Under the pieces are notes generated by a model. It searched no databases and was not told where the DNA came from. It saw only the letters and a list, made by a program, of their open reading frames with translations. Below are positions 25,701-34,610 of a DNA stretch of 49,052 nucleotides, piece after piece; positions within the stretch are counted from its first letter, which is position 1, and every line of letters begins with the position of its first letter. The position numbers were made by a program, and so were the translations under genes. Source of the DNA: Duganella phyllosphaerae (lineage in GTDB: Bacteria > Pseudomonadota > Gammaproteobacteria > Burkholderiales > Burkholderiaceae_D); contig NZ_LROM01000098.1 in NCBI RefSeq assembly GCF_001758785.1, positions 1 to 49,052 on the forward strand, given 5' to 3'.

Positions 25701-28122
25701 GCGCCGCATCTCCTTGCAGCACGAGGCACTGGCTTCAATCATGAACGACGCCCACGCGTTGGCCGAGTGGGTCGCCACTTATGACGAGCTGCTCGACAAG
25801 CGGCAGTTGCAGCACAATGGAATCACGGTCGTGCGATACCGCAGGGCGTCCACCAACGGGCGCAACATGATTGTGAGTTCGACTTCCGAGCTGCGCCTGC
25901 TGGGTGTGTTGATTCGTCGGCGGCTCGGTGAGCTGAGCCTGCCGCTTGGCGGCGAGGAACTCGACGCCATGGCTGCGCGCATGAAGAAGGATGCCCTGTC
26001 AGTCTCCGGAGATATTGTCCTGCGCGCCGCCAAACGCGGCGTATCTGCTGGCGAAATGCTCGGGCTTGTCCTCAGCCGCCATTTGGTCGCCGAGGAATTC
26101 GCCGCCCAAGCCAATGTCGGCCGATCGTTCAGCGTGTTCTTCTTGCTCGACGACTATGCTGATTGGCTGGCGCAACGCGAAAGCCGAATCGCTGACATTT
26201 TGGCTCTTTGTGTCGAAGAAGTCGATGATAGGATTCGGCTGCGCATCTCTGTGGTCGAGTCCAAATATGTTTCCGCTGACGGTGCCGCCGAGGCGCGGCG
26301 TTCGTCCAAAGCGCAACTCATGGCGACGTTGACCACATTTCGCGCCGCATTGTTTGGCGATCCCGGCCGCCTGGACCGCGACGTGTGGCTCTCGCGCCTA
26401 GCCGACTTGCTGATTGATGCGGAGATTCCGCCTGGCCGATCCGGATTGCTGGAGCGGGCGCGGGCGAAGCTTCGCGAAGGCGAAGTTGACATCGCGCTGC
26501 GCGGCTATTCGCACGTCTTCATCCATTCCGGTGAGGCTGGCCAGTCTCAAAGCGCATCTGCGCAGGTTGAAATCGACGATACCGATGGCGTGCAAGCTTG
26601 GCAGGAGGTTTTTGACCGGCCGGAGCTCCGCAAGTTGGTGGAGGCCTACGCGGCCGGCGCCGGCGCGACCGATGCTCGGGCTTTGTTGGGCCCCGCAGAG
26701 CCTTGGAAATCAGTTGTGTTTAATCGCCCCGCCGCGCGTGTCGCTTGGCACGCGATGATGGAGCAGCTTGGCCAGCACTCCGAACAAGGGCAAGAAGCTG
26801 CTGTCACTGTTGAGTCTGCCCAACCGGCGCCGGCAGACTCGCCGGAAGCCGCTCCCGTGGATGTCACACCTACCCCCACAACCATTCAGGCCGAGGCTGC
26901 CGTGGCTCCGGCGCCGATAGTGGCGGCCGTCGGGAAGCACTTGTCGGCCTTGATTGAATCCAAACAGGCGGGCTTGGCCGTCGCGGACGATGAACGCGAG
27001 GAGTGGGCGCAGGAGACTACTAAGAAACTCAAAACGGCCTTGAATAGCTATGGTCTCCAGGCCGCCGTATTGGGAACGCGCATGACGCCCAATGGCTGCT
27101 TGGTGCGCCTGGCCGGCTCAGACCGTCTCAGAATCGAGGACATCGAGGCAAAGCGCACCCAACTGCTGACGACCCACGCCATCAATTTGGTTACCGTGCA
27201 ACCAAAGCCTGGCGAGATCGTAGTAACTATCGCGGGCATCAAAAGGCAGGCAGTGTCGCTGTGGGACTTGTGGGCAAAGCGTGAGCTCAATCGCAATGTC
27301 GCGGGCATCAACACCTCCTTCGTTCTTGGCCTGCAGGAGATCAACGGCTCTTTGCTCTATCTAAATCTTGGTGGCGAGTTCGGAGGCCTGTCCTCGCATG
27401 AGCCACATTCGCTGGTGGCTGGGGCAACGGGAAGTGGCAAGTCGGTGCTGATCCAGGCAATTCTTCTCGACATCGCCGCGACCAATCCCAAAGAGCTGGC
27501 CCAGATCGTCCTCATTGATCCAAAGATGGGCGTGGACTACGCCGCATTGGAGGATTTGCCGCATATGCGCGAGGCCATCGTGACGACCAAGGAGCGCTCG
27601 ACCGAAGTATTGGAGGCGCTCGTTGAAGAGATGGAGAACCGATATAGGGCATTTGCCCAAGCGCGCGCGCGGGACCTAGCCACTTTCAACGCCAAGGCGG
27701 CTCCCGATGCGCGCTTGCCCATGGTGTTCCTGATCCATGATGAATTCGCAGATTGGATGCTCGACGACGCCTACAAGGGGGCGGTTGGCGCTGCCGTGCA
27801 ACGGCTGGGCGTAAAGGCGCGAGCCGCAGGCATTCACCTGGTCTTCGCGGCGCAGCGGCCCGACAAGGATGTGATGCCCATGCAGTTGCGCGAGAACTTG
27901 GGCAACCGCCTGATTCTCAAAGTCGCCAGCGAAGCCACATCTAAGATTGCGCTTGACCGGCCCGGGGCGGAATTGTTGCTGGGCCGCGGCCACATGGCTG
28001 CCAAGCTCAATGGCGAACAAGGTCTGGTTTTCGCGCAAGCCCCATTCTTGTCGGATGACGATATTGCATTGGCGGTTCAAGCGATAGTGTCCGACAACGT
28101 TGGGAACTTGGAGACGAAATGA
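22708..28122 (+). CDS. DptH/SspH-like giant protein with C-terminal FtsK/HerA-type ATPase
   Basis: The likely start is TTG 22708 (GGGAG seven bases upstream, overlapping the previous stop by 7 bp), giving 1,804 residues; the ATG at 22663 has no ribosome site. The first ~1,400 residues are unassigned, with a Pro/Ala-rich linker around 1,370-1,405. The C-terminal ~240 residues are an FtsK/SpoIIIE-type motor: Walker A LVAGATGSGKSVLIQ (~1,568-1,582), Walker B MVFLIHDEFADW (~1,670-1,682) and VFAAQRPDKDVMPMQLRENLGNR (~1,714). DptH/DndH and SspH have this size and a C-terminal motor, and are thought to be the DNA-processing part of PT-dependent restriction. The next gene overlaps by ATGA. Confidence 0.65.
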   Translation: MLTDRIIGRVGADILAKRVNDARQADGSAQDSAALFRLDKLSASQVASVARAVLANHDLAARVDLMIPEALVEGQGLPPEALIQHNAGFVRNNAETNKEAILTANGNEHNLADTLGHVTALGAKELRANEEAWVEATCHVAGMAPVPEDRHVFRSALKGLIAANDLSLVQLGDFCAHVTEAMSATRGLPIRDAIGWSLPKVGLPRDTSFFSSARTYGTACNPWKKAFEKLFAHRAPLLLRLRPNGQPLDPDEMRQRLVDNAADITDTARVALDAFINAPMGDNQPAADVAELEWETDGVCQIFDKPKEKLQGLAEHTLKFFEHDCDDAEALDEKWKRHLEDLKARERRSEWNDDDKVFFELHRRHIEASKQLHARWEKAIFGKAIECTDFLDGFAGVTHHLLAGAGDMAGERLLRFTVNKGRKEWRERFNYDVGTYFSAMYRGLRELMGSRVDWKVERMGAGNLPDPLFDYEKFFAKEKELRGSTLKQVSSLARNAVQIKFDVALVQRVGDRETVVDKTQLVWSYRPESIGLAMVSDMRRLLEKGGVGCTEVPRRLVSKKGGVQSVSLLDTGTLEATFSRDAGSLVPPANKLRSLRAEIKDRIKELATEGRLTKEQRDELRAAWDVFEVDYILAMKDFVDTGLQGEAVMRQAESFAALLSALMVHARGDMCRAKLVAEVLSIGTARVSGEQPSLIIPPWHPERMKALAVKTRRVAGLATHLLTSDSVLFGHRDIFFREFSEELAHPFYPEIAVLQRGSEPLLVSESSTINGYSLFERPVRGEEDSMTDVDPTAAAKQARELLERYIGLQPHEAANLSVLLYNADAAELPLATVRELAGLQTEDEFQCNVSVRHSDPAKLRRIYAELVNKAGDDPDMPVVSETSDNFISKLRIAVTPASATPGQGEGGFKPFDVAFLHDVVSRTAVEEWLPVDWTNDRPSLEHAPSRWSYRSVSGENELKSTTFLTCPWQTASGWAYVAAVAAVHRQTDAPVGARYLPARRISLQHEALASIMNDAHALAEWVATYDELLDKRQLQHNGITVVRYRRASTNGRNMIVSSTSELRLLGVLIRRRLGELSLPLGGEELDAMAARMKKDALSVSGDIVLRAAKRGVSAGEMLGLVLSRHLVAEEFAAQANVGRSFSVFFLLDDYADWLAQRESRIADILALCVEEVDDRIRLRISVVESKYVSADGAAEARRSSKAQLMATLTTFRAALFGDPGRLDRDVWLSRLADLLIDAEIPPGRSGLLERARAKLREGEVDIALRGYSHVFIHSGEAGQSQSASAQVEIDDTDGVQAWQEVFDRPELRKLVEAYAAGAGATDARALLGPAEPWKSVVFNRPAARVAWHAMMEQLGQHSEQGQEAAVTVESAQPAPADSPEAAPVDVTPTPTTIQAEAAVAPAPIVAAVGKHLSALIESKQAGLAVADDEREEWAQETTKKLKTALNSYGLQAAVLGTRMTPNGCLVRLAGSDRLRIEDIEAKRTQLLTTHAINLVTVQPKPGEIVVTIAGIKRQAVSLWDLWAKRELNRNVAGINTSFVLGLQEINGSLLYLNLGGEFGGLSSHEPHSLVAGATGSGKSVLIQAILLDIAATNPKELAQIVLIDPKMGVDYAALEDLPHMREAIVTTKERSTEVLEALVEEMENRYRAFAQARARDLATFNAKAAPDARLPMVFLIHDEFADWMLDDAYKGAVGAAVQRLGVKARAAGIHLVFAAQRPDKDVMPMQLRENLGNRLILKVASEATSKIALDRPGAELLLGRGHMAAKLNGEQGLVFAQAPFLSDDDIALAVQAIVSDNVGNLETK

Positions 28123-29450
28123 GCAAAAAATGGCGCGCCTCCACGCATGCGATTTCGGATATTCGCGATTGGAATAGGCAAGGAATTTTGATTCTGCAAC
28201 CCGACTACCAGCGCAAGGAGGTCTGGGGCGAGGCTGCGAAAGTGATGCTGATTGACAGTATTCTCAATGGCATTCCGATGCCAAAAATATTTGTCTCGTC
28301 AACAATCAAGGACCAGAAGACGGTTAGGACAGTCATCGACGGACAGCAGCGCACTACAACGATCCTTGCTTTTCTGGCAGATGGCTTCCCATTGGCAGCC
28401 CCATATTCTGGTGAGTTCGTTGGTAAGCGTTTTTCGCAGCTTCCCCAGCACATTCAAGAGGAGGTCTTGTCCTATGACATCGACTTCAATGAGGCCAAGG
28501 GTTTGTCGGATGAAGAACTGCGAGAGGTCTACTCTCGAGTCAACAAATACTTGGTGGCCCTCAACAGACAAGAGCTTCGCAGGGCTGATTACCCAGGAGA
28601 TTTTTTGAATGTGGCCGACGACTTGGCCAATCTTGAATTTTTCGACGACTGTGGGATTTTCAATGCAACTGCTCGGCGCCGGTCGCTGGACGTCGAGTAT
28701 GTGTCGGAGCTGCTGGCTGGTCTCCTAATGGGCATCACAGATCGCAAGGACGCAATTGATACATGCTGCAAGGAGTATCGGCAATGGGAGCACGAGGCAA
28801 AGCGATCCGTCTTTACTCAATTCACTGACATCGTGGGTGACATTGAAAAAATATTCAGCATTGGCGCTCCGATAAATAAGACTCGCTGGAAGCAAAAGGC
28901 TGACTTCTATTCCCTGTTTTTTGCGATTCGATCCTTGCGTGTTGAAGGGTTGTCATTGCCAGACGATGTGGCGCAACTGCGAGGCGACCTATCCCTCTTG
29001 AACAGTGGAATTGCTCCAACATCGGACATTCCAATTTTCAGTAAATATGCTGTGTACTGTGTTTCTCAGGCGAACTCGGCATCTAGTCGAAATTGGAGAA
29101 CCCATTTTTTGAAAGCGGTATTGCGCGGAACCTATGCAGGGTCGATTGACGATGTCGACCAGCGGCAGGTCATCATGGAAATCGCTTCCGATATTCGATT
29201 CGCAGTTGCCAATGATTGGAGTGGTGACGGGTGCCCGCCGGTGAAGGAGTTCGTATGTCCTGCGTGTGGTCTTCGGGATGAGTCTGCCGACCTGGTGCCA
29301 TCAGTTCTATTCTGGGAAAAGGGAACTCGCGCTTTTCAAGTAACCAATGCCAAGTGGGCACATGCAGGCTGCCTTGAAAACCTGGAAATCTCCGGAGTGA
29401 TCATGGGCGCGGACTTTGTCGATGCGTATGATGAAGAAAGTCAGGAATAG
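28119..29450 (+). CDS. DUF262 (GmrSD/ParB-fold) protein with C-terminal zinc-ribbon-like region
   Basis: The 443-residue protein has the DUF262 signature at its N-terminus: LQPDYQRKEVW (about residues 27-37) and TVIDGQQRTTTILAFL (about 70-85). In SspE and GmrSD, DUF262 domains bind/hydrolyse nucleotides and control an attached DUF1524 HNH nuclease. Here no DUF1524 HNH is visible; instead the C-terminal part has FVCPACGL and, ~30 residues later, WAHAGC, probably a zinc site. The gene is coupled to the dptH-like gene (ATGA) and to the following kinase gene (stop and start within 3 bp), so it belongs to the same unit. It could be a regulator or sensor for the module. Confidence 0.78.
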   Translation: MSKKWRASTHAISDIRDWNRQGILILQPDYQRKEVWGEAAKVMLIDSILNGIPMPKIFVSSTIKDQKTVRTVIDGQQRTTTILAFLADGFPLAAPYSGEFVGKRFSQLPQHIQEEVLSYDIDFNEAKGLSDEELREVYSRVNKYLVALNRQELRRADYPGDFLNVADDLANLEFFDDCGIFNATARRRSLDVEYVSELLAGLLMGITDRKDAIDTCCKEYRQWEHEAKRSVFTQFTDIVGDIEKIFSIGAPINKTRWKQKADFYSLFFAIRSLRVEGLSLPDDVAQLRGDLSLLNSGIAPTSDIPIFSKYAVYCVSQANSASSRNWRTHFLKAVLRGTYAGSIDDVDQRQVIMEIASDIRFAVANDWSGDGCPPVKEFVCPACGLRDESADLVPSVLFWEKGTRAFQVTNAKWAHAGCLENLEISGVIMGADFVDAYDEESQE

Positions 29451-29452
29451 TG

Positions 29453-30376
29453 ATGTCTGTAGCAACTACTCCTGAAAAGACAATCATCCTTATTCGCGGA
29501 CAAACGTTCTACTCTATACCGCATACGCTGAGCGCCTCCGATGGGCGAACCTTTCTTGTGGGCGACCATATCAATTCTGGCGGGAATGCGGTGGTTCACA
29601 TCTGCTACGAGCGATCGACGGGCGATAGCTACGCGGTCAAGTTTCAGGTCGAATTGAGGCAACGCAGACGTGAACGGTTTGAAAGGGAAATAGAGCTGTT
29701 GAGGGAACTGGACGATCCTCACATCATTCCATTTGTGGCGAGTGGAAACGTTCGCGGAACAAAAATGATGAAGTCGCCCAAGCGCGGTCGACAATTGACG
29801 AATCGTGTGGATGATGTCCCGTTTTTGGTGTTGACGCTTGCCTCAGCGAGTCTGGCCGAGTATGCGCGCAGTCCCAATCAAATTTCGAATGCGATTTATT
29901 TGGGGCATTTCATAGGGCTGGCCCGCGCTCTGGAAAAAATCAACTGCAAGGCGCTACACCGAGACATCAAGCCGGAGAACATCCTCGTGGTCGGCGAAAC
30001 TTGGGCAATCAGTGATTTTGGACTATGCGACTTGATCGTTGAGGGTTTTGACCTATCTGCGGATGACGAGAGGATCGGTCCCGCATTTTGGATGTCGCCA
30101 GAAGCCTTGAACAAACAGCTCGGCTGTGGGGATTTGATAGGCCAAGAGTCGGATGTGTTCCAGTTGGCCAGTGTGTTCTGGTATGTGGCCTGTGGCCGTC
30201 ATCCGACGGGTATCGTTCGGCGAGATGATTGGAAGGGACCAGAACATCTTTATCCAGTCATGGAGAAGGCTTTGCTTCACACAAAAGGACAGCGCTTCGC
30301 AAGCAGCGAAGCGTTTAAAGATGCATTGATCGCAGCCATCGGTCGGTCCGATGAAAGCCCAACGACCACCATGTAA
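29453..30376 (+). CDS. Ser/Thr protein kinase, last gene of the defence operon
   Basis: A eukaryotic-like kinase of 307 residues. It has a Gly loop INSGGNAVVH, AVKF with the catalytic Lys, LHRDIKPENILVV (catalytic loop, HRD near residue 170), ISDFGLCDL (DFG near 188) and FWMSPEAL replacing APE. All key residues for activity are present. There is no transmembrane segment or extracellular sensor. The ATG at 29453 is preceded by AGGA at six bases; a GTG at 29450 would add one residue. Kinases occur in several defence systems (BREX PglW, Stk2), where they trigger or tune the response. Here the substrate could be the adjacent DUF262 or ATPase proteins; that is inference. Confidence 0.85.
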   Translation: MSVATTPEKTIILIRGQTFYSIPHTLSASDGRTFLVGDHINSGGNAVVHICYERSTGDSYAVKFQVELRQRRRERFEREIELLRELDDPHIIPFVASGNVRGTKMMKSPKRGRQLTNRVDDVPFLVLTLASASLAEYARSPNQISNAIYLGHFIGLARALEKINCKALHRDIKPENILVVGETWAISDFGLCDLIVEGFDLSADDERIGPAFWMSPEALNKQLGCGDLIGQESDVFQLASVFWYVACGRHPTGIVRRDDWKGPEHLYPVMEKALLHTKGQRFASSEAFKDALIAAIGRSDESPTTTM

Positions 30377-30436
30377 ATTGCATCCGCAGTGTATGAGCTC
30401 GTTCGCTTTTAAATTTTTATCCTGACCGTTCACCGT

Positions 30437-31276
30437 CTATTTATGGCAGACAACACACGAACCATTGCCTTCGTCTACGCCATAAAGATCATCGATGTCG
30501 TCAAGAAGCTCGACGGGCCTAAGAGGATTGATGGGGCGACGCTTCAATTCGCGAGCTTTTCGATCTTCGAAATCTGTCAGAATTTGAATGACACGTTTGG
30601 GCTGCTCCAACTCGGTAAGAGACTCGCCCTGCGTCCAGGTAAAGGGGGATCCATGCTCCAAAGCGTTCTTCTCGTATGTTTTAGCTTCTTCAAAAGCATC
30701 AGGATGCCTTTCCTTAAGCCTAACCCACTCGATCTTTTGCTGGAAGAAGCAGAAAGTGCAGCCGCTTCGCGAGCGCCAGTCGTAATACTCAGGGATCCCA
30801 ACGCCAGAGGAGAGCAGGATGTCCATTACGCCAGGCTTGTCGATGCCATCCTCGCGAAACGGGAGTCGGACCTTAAGGTTCTTGTGCTTTGACGTGTAGC
30901 CCTCCCGGTAGTCCTCATCGGCCCGAATCGCCACGTAGCTCGTCACGGTATCTCCAGCCGCGAGCATTGGGCGAATCCATTGCTCGAATGGCGCAAGTTT
31001 GAGTTGGCGCGTGCACCACCTAGTCTGAGCTGAGGGGAGAAAATGATTGTATTCGCGCAGCCAAAAATCAAAGTCCCGGCGGGGGTTCAATCGAGCTATG
31101 GGCTTTCCAAGAAAACCTTCTAGCCGGCCAAGGAATTCATATACCTCGGGAAGCTCCTTCCCGGTATCAGTGAAGAAATATTCTATATCCAATTCGGGGT
31201 GGGTTTGGCGGACATACACCGCAAGCGCGGCACTGTCCTTTCCACCGGAAATGCCAAGGACGTGTTTCTCAGCCAT
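30437..31276 (-). CDS. sspD: SspD/DndC-like PAPS-reductase-family protein (DNA phosphorothioation)
   Basis: From ATG 31276 (GGAG seven bases upstream; the longer frame to 31297 is less likely) the product is 279 residues. It begins HVLGISGGKDSAALAVY, the PP-loop SGGKDS of ATP pyrophosphatases, and has RWCTRQLK, SGCTFCFFQ and a terminal SCVVCHK, a Cys set suited to an iron-sulfur cluster as in DndC. In SspABCD this component activates the DNA backbone phosphate for sulfur insertion. It overlaps the sspC stop by 8 bp and is the last gene of the leftward operon, ending 60 bp from the convergent kinase gene. Confidence 0.82.
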   Translation of the reverse strand: MAEKHVLGISGGKDSAALAVYVRQTHPELDIEYFFTDTGKELPEVYEFLGRLEGFLGKPIARLNPRRDFDFWLREYNHFLPSAQTRWCTRQLKLAPFEQWIRPMLAAGDTVTSYVAIRADEDYREGYTSKHKNLKVRLPFREDGIDKPGVMDILLSSGVGIPEYYDWRSRSGCTFCFFQQKIEWVRLKERHPDAFEEAKTYEKNALEHGSPFTWTQGESLTELEQPKRVIQILTDFEDRKARELKRRPINPLRPVELLDDIDDLYGVDEGNGSCVVCHK

Positions 31277-34200
31277 TGCAGTTCTCCATCGATGCATCGT
31301 CGGATGTCAAACGAAGGCCGGTTCGGGCCAAGACTGCCCAGACAGCGTCAACATTCAATCCCGCGCCTTTCAGCTTTGCGACAATCTCGTCCGCCATGTC
31401 GTCGACTACAGCGCTGTGCCGCTCCGATACTGAGAATTCGCGCGATATGGTCCGGGTCTCCGCGCCAGTTCCCACAACAACTGCGAAAGCTTCACTCTTC
31501 GGTTTGCGGCCCTTGACGGAAACAAACGCCTCGCTTTGGCGGAAACGCAAAGCCACGCGGGAAATTTCGAGCATGGCAGCGTCGACATCGCGGTCAGTCC
31601 AATCTCGCGTTGGCTTGTTGACTGCGAGGCTTAGAATGCCTTCCACGCTTTCCTTGGTGCCGTCATGCTTGGCCAGACGGCCCGAGAAGGCTTCCTGCCG
31701 AAGATCGCCAGTGACACCGGCAACGGCCTCGGCGCGACTTCTAAGACCTTCAAGTTCGTTCGGCGTCGCATCAAGCGCGCTGAGCATGGTCAATTCGACC
31801 TTGCGCAGAAGCGCGTCATAAGCGCCGGCTAGCTCAATCACTGGCGCGCGCAGAGCTTCAACATAGGATGCCCCATTTTCTGTTTCAAGAATGGCGGCCA
31901 AATCGACAAACAAAACCTTGTGAGGATCGCTGGCCTTGAGCAGCGTGTCGCGGATTGCTCTGGCCTTGTCGCTAATGCGGTGGGTTCTTTGGCTCCAAGC
32001 AGGCAAGTTGAAAACCATGGCGACCAGCCCACGCGCGGCTCCCAACGGATCGCGAATTGCTGATGCAATGCCGGCCTCTTCAAGAATGCTGGAAATGCCA
32101 TCCAGGATGCGGGCCTTCTCGTCGTCGATGACAACCCAGCGGAGAGAAAAACGGCGCTCATCCTGCAAGTATTCGTCTATGTCGGCGTCAGTCAACTTTG
32201 GAATGAAGGCGCCATCTTTGTAGACCGCCACATTTCCCTTGTGAGCCAGCAAGAAGGCGGTGAGGAACACCGGAATGGCGCCCTCACGCACGCCGAACGG
32301 AGGCGCCGACCAAAGCTTGTGGATTAGAGTCGCGTCGACTCGCTTGCCACCGCTCTCAAACATGCGTTGAGTCGCCGTCCAGATATCCGCGAACTTTGAC
32401 GATGTCTCTCCCGATGGCGGCAGGAAGGACCACGAGCCATCACCAGTCTCGCGGTGGAGGCCTGTGCTTTTGAGCAAAGTTTCGTAGAGGCCGCGCTCGG
32501 CCGGAAATCCGACTATTCCCAAATTCTCATCGTGCTCATTGTCCAGCATGCGGTGGAGAAGGTCTCGCCTAGCCTTGACGCTATTGCTGGACAGGTTGTC
32601 TCGATTGACGAGCTCGCTCCAAAGCTCTGGCGCGCTATCGTAAAGATTGTCTGCGAGGATGGACGCCACGGGCGAAAGGCGAACGCCGGAATAGGTCTCA
32701 TCGTCCACAACCCACTCGGCGATGCCGACGGCTGCCCGCAGCTGCTCTTCAAGATTGGCGCGCACAGCGGACAGTCTCGCTTGAACTTCGCGTCGCGCCA
32801 CGGGATCTCCGCTCAGCTCGTGCCTCGACTGGACTTCTTGCAACGCGAGCAGCTCCGCGCCAAGAGAGTCAATCTTCGCGTGATTGGATGGCACTCCAAC
32901 CGCCACGGGCCACGGCCTCAGCATGGAGGCCTCTTGGCAGGCGCGCGAGGCGGCCTTGGGATCGATGTTTTTTCCGGGCAGGGCAAGCAGGAACAGTCCG
33001 AATTCCCCCTTCTGAGGCGCAAAGCTCTCGGAAATTCGGGGCGCCTCATCTAGCCGGCAAAGGCGCATGTTCATCCACCGCATCGTGCCGGTCTCGTGAT
33101 AGTGCCGCTTCGCGATGACTGGATAGAGATTGGATAAACTGGTGAGGAGGGAGAAGTCCACTCCGGGCATTGCCGCGCGCGCTTGGCTGACGGCGGCGTC
33201 GATGTCAAAGTCGCTGCCTTCGAATACCGACCACGCGCCGATATGCCGCTTGAACAAAATCACACGCCAGTCCGACAGTTGTTTGAGTGCAGCTTCGATC
33301 GTCTCCTTGGTTTCGAGATAAAACAAGGAATCGAAAACCTCAGCTTCCGCGACCAGGCTAGATCCATTTCTGAATAGGTCGATGATGGCGATATTCTTGA
33401 TGAGCGCGACATGCAGCGGGTCGCTGGACTTGGCTTCCGTGCGCTCGACTGCCTCGACAGCTTGGGCCCAACGATGCCCGTCACCGGACGCTAGTATGGC
33501 CGGCTCCAGGTTGGAGCGCAGGTAATCCCAATAATTGTCTGGCCGATACCAGCTCGCGTGGGACACCGGCGTTGTTTCGAGGTAGGAGCGAAAACCATTG
33601 GGCTCGACGGAAGCGAGAAATCCAAATGTGCTGCGCTCGTTTTGGCCGAATTGGCGTTTGGAAATTGGCCCAAGCAATGCCGCCATGGCCGGGTGCAGCG
33701 GCCAGCAGGCCACCAAGCTATGGGCGAAGTCTTTGCCGACGGCGGGCCTACGCGCGCGTATGGATGTGGCTATCGCCTCGGACGCTTCAGACATCCAGGG
33801 AGGGGAGGTTTCAGTGTCGATCGCGCGTCCAACGAGCTCGACGACCTCATCGCTTGCTGCAACCAATGGGATGTCGGAATATCGGCCCTGAACCTTGGTC
33901 CAATCTTCGCGTGTGTCGATGCCCAGCCGGGTCGCATATTGACCAAACGACTGATGCAGAATGCCCACGACGACGACTTTGCCAGCAGTTCTGGCGGCTG
34001 ACTCGGCAAGTTCTTGGAAAAAATAAACGTCGTCCCCCAATCCCATGGCGGCCGCTTCGAGAAACTTCCCCATTTCGTCGATGACGATAAATACGCCGTC
34101 ATGCTCACCGCGCGACGCCTCGTCGCAAATGTTCGCGATGAGTTTCGATGCGGCGATTGCTGGCGACCTTTTCTGCTCCTTGCGTTGGTCCGAGGTCTTG

Positions 34201-34610
34201 TTGAGGGCTTTGCTCAATTCGGCGACTACGCTGCCGCGCGTGCCGACAACAGGAAGCGTAAGCCAGCCTTTTCGCACCGGGAATGCATTGTCAAAAGCGG
34301 TGAGGCTGTCCAGCGGCAAGATGCCGCGGGCCTTGGCGCGAAGCTTTCTATCGCGCGAGAGCGCGCTAGCGAGCGCCACGGCCAACGAAGACTTTCCGCC
34401 GCCAAAAGGGCCGGTCCATGTGAACGCCCGCTGATTGCTTTCAAGGAGCTGCTTCGACATGCTGTCGAGGACCGCCATCGCCGTTCCATGGCAGATATAT
34501 CCCTCAAGCGCGTCGGTTCGGCCCAAATCAATGTCGATGCGTATCGATCGCTGATACTGCCGCGAGATTCGGACGATGTCCGACAACATATTTTCTTTTG
34601 CGTCAGTCAT
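31269..34610 (-). CDS. sspC: SspC-like P-loop ATPase (DNA phosphorothioation)
   Basis: The 1,113-residue protein has a Walker A TWTGPFGGGKSSLAVAL at about residues 64-80 and a Walker B GVFIVIDEMGKFLEAA at about 172-187. The remaining ~900 residues are helical and unassigned. It lies between the DUF4007 (sspB) and PAPS-reductase (sspD) genes with 8-bp overlaps on both sides, the order expected for sspBCD. The same fold class includes BREX BrxC/PglY, so the name depends on the neighbours. As the ATPase partner it would couple ATP hydrolysis to the nicking and sulfur-insertion steps; that is inference from the family. Confidence 0.72.
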   Translation of the reverse strand: MTDAKENMLSDIVRISRQYQRSIRIDIDLGRTDALEGYICHGTAMAVLDSMSKQLLESNQRAFTWTGPFGGGKSSLAVALASALSRDRKLRAKARGILPLDSLTAFDNAFPVRKGWLTLPVVGTRGSVVAELSKALNKTSDQRKEQKRSPAIAASKLIANICDEASRGEHDGVFIVIDEMGKFLEAAAMGLGDDVYFFQELAESAARTAGKVVVVGILHQSFGQYATRLGIDTREDWTKVQGRYSDIPLVAASDEVVELVGRAIDTETSPPWMSEASEAIATSIRARRPAVGKDFAHSLVACWPLHPAMAALLGPISKRQFGQNERSTFGFLASVEPNGFRSYLETTPVSHASWYRPDNYWDYLRSNLEPAILASGDGHRWAQAVEAVERTEAKSSDPLHVALIKNIAIIDLFRNGSSLVAEAEVFDSLFYLETKETIEAALKQLSDWRVILFKRHIGAWSVFEGSDFDIDAAVSQARAAMPGVDFSLLTSLSNLYPVIAKRHYHETGTMRWMNMRLCRLDEAPRISESFAPQKGEFGLFLLALPGKNIDPKAASRACQEASMLRPWPVAVGVPSNHAKIDSLGAELLALQEVQSRHELSGDPVARREVQARLSAVRANLEEQLRAAVGIAEWVVDDETYSGVRLSPVASILADNLYDSAPELWSELVNRDNLSSNSVKARRDLLHRMLDNEHDENLGIVGFPAERGLYETLLKSTGLHRETGDGSWSFLPPSGETSSKFADIWTATQRMFESGGKRVDATLIHKLWSAPPFGVREGAIPVFLTAFLLAHKGNVAVYKDGAFIPKLTDADIDEYLQDERRFSLRWVVIDDEKARILDGISSILEEAGIASAIRDPLGAARGLVAMVFNLPAWSQRTHRISDKARAIRDTLLKASDPHKVLFVDLAAILETENGASYVEALRAPVIELAGAYDALLRKVELTMLSALDATPNELEGLRSRAEAVAGVTGDLRQEAFSGRLAKHDGTKESVEGILSLAVNKPTRDWTDRDVDAAMLEISRVALRFRQSEAFVSVKGRKPKSEAFAVVVGTGAETRTISREFSVSERHSAVVDDMADEIVAKLKGAGLNVDAVWAVLARTGLRLTSDDASMENCNG

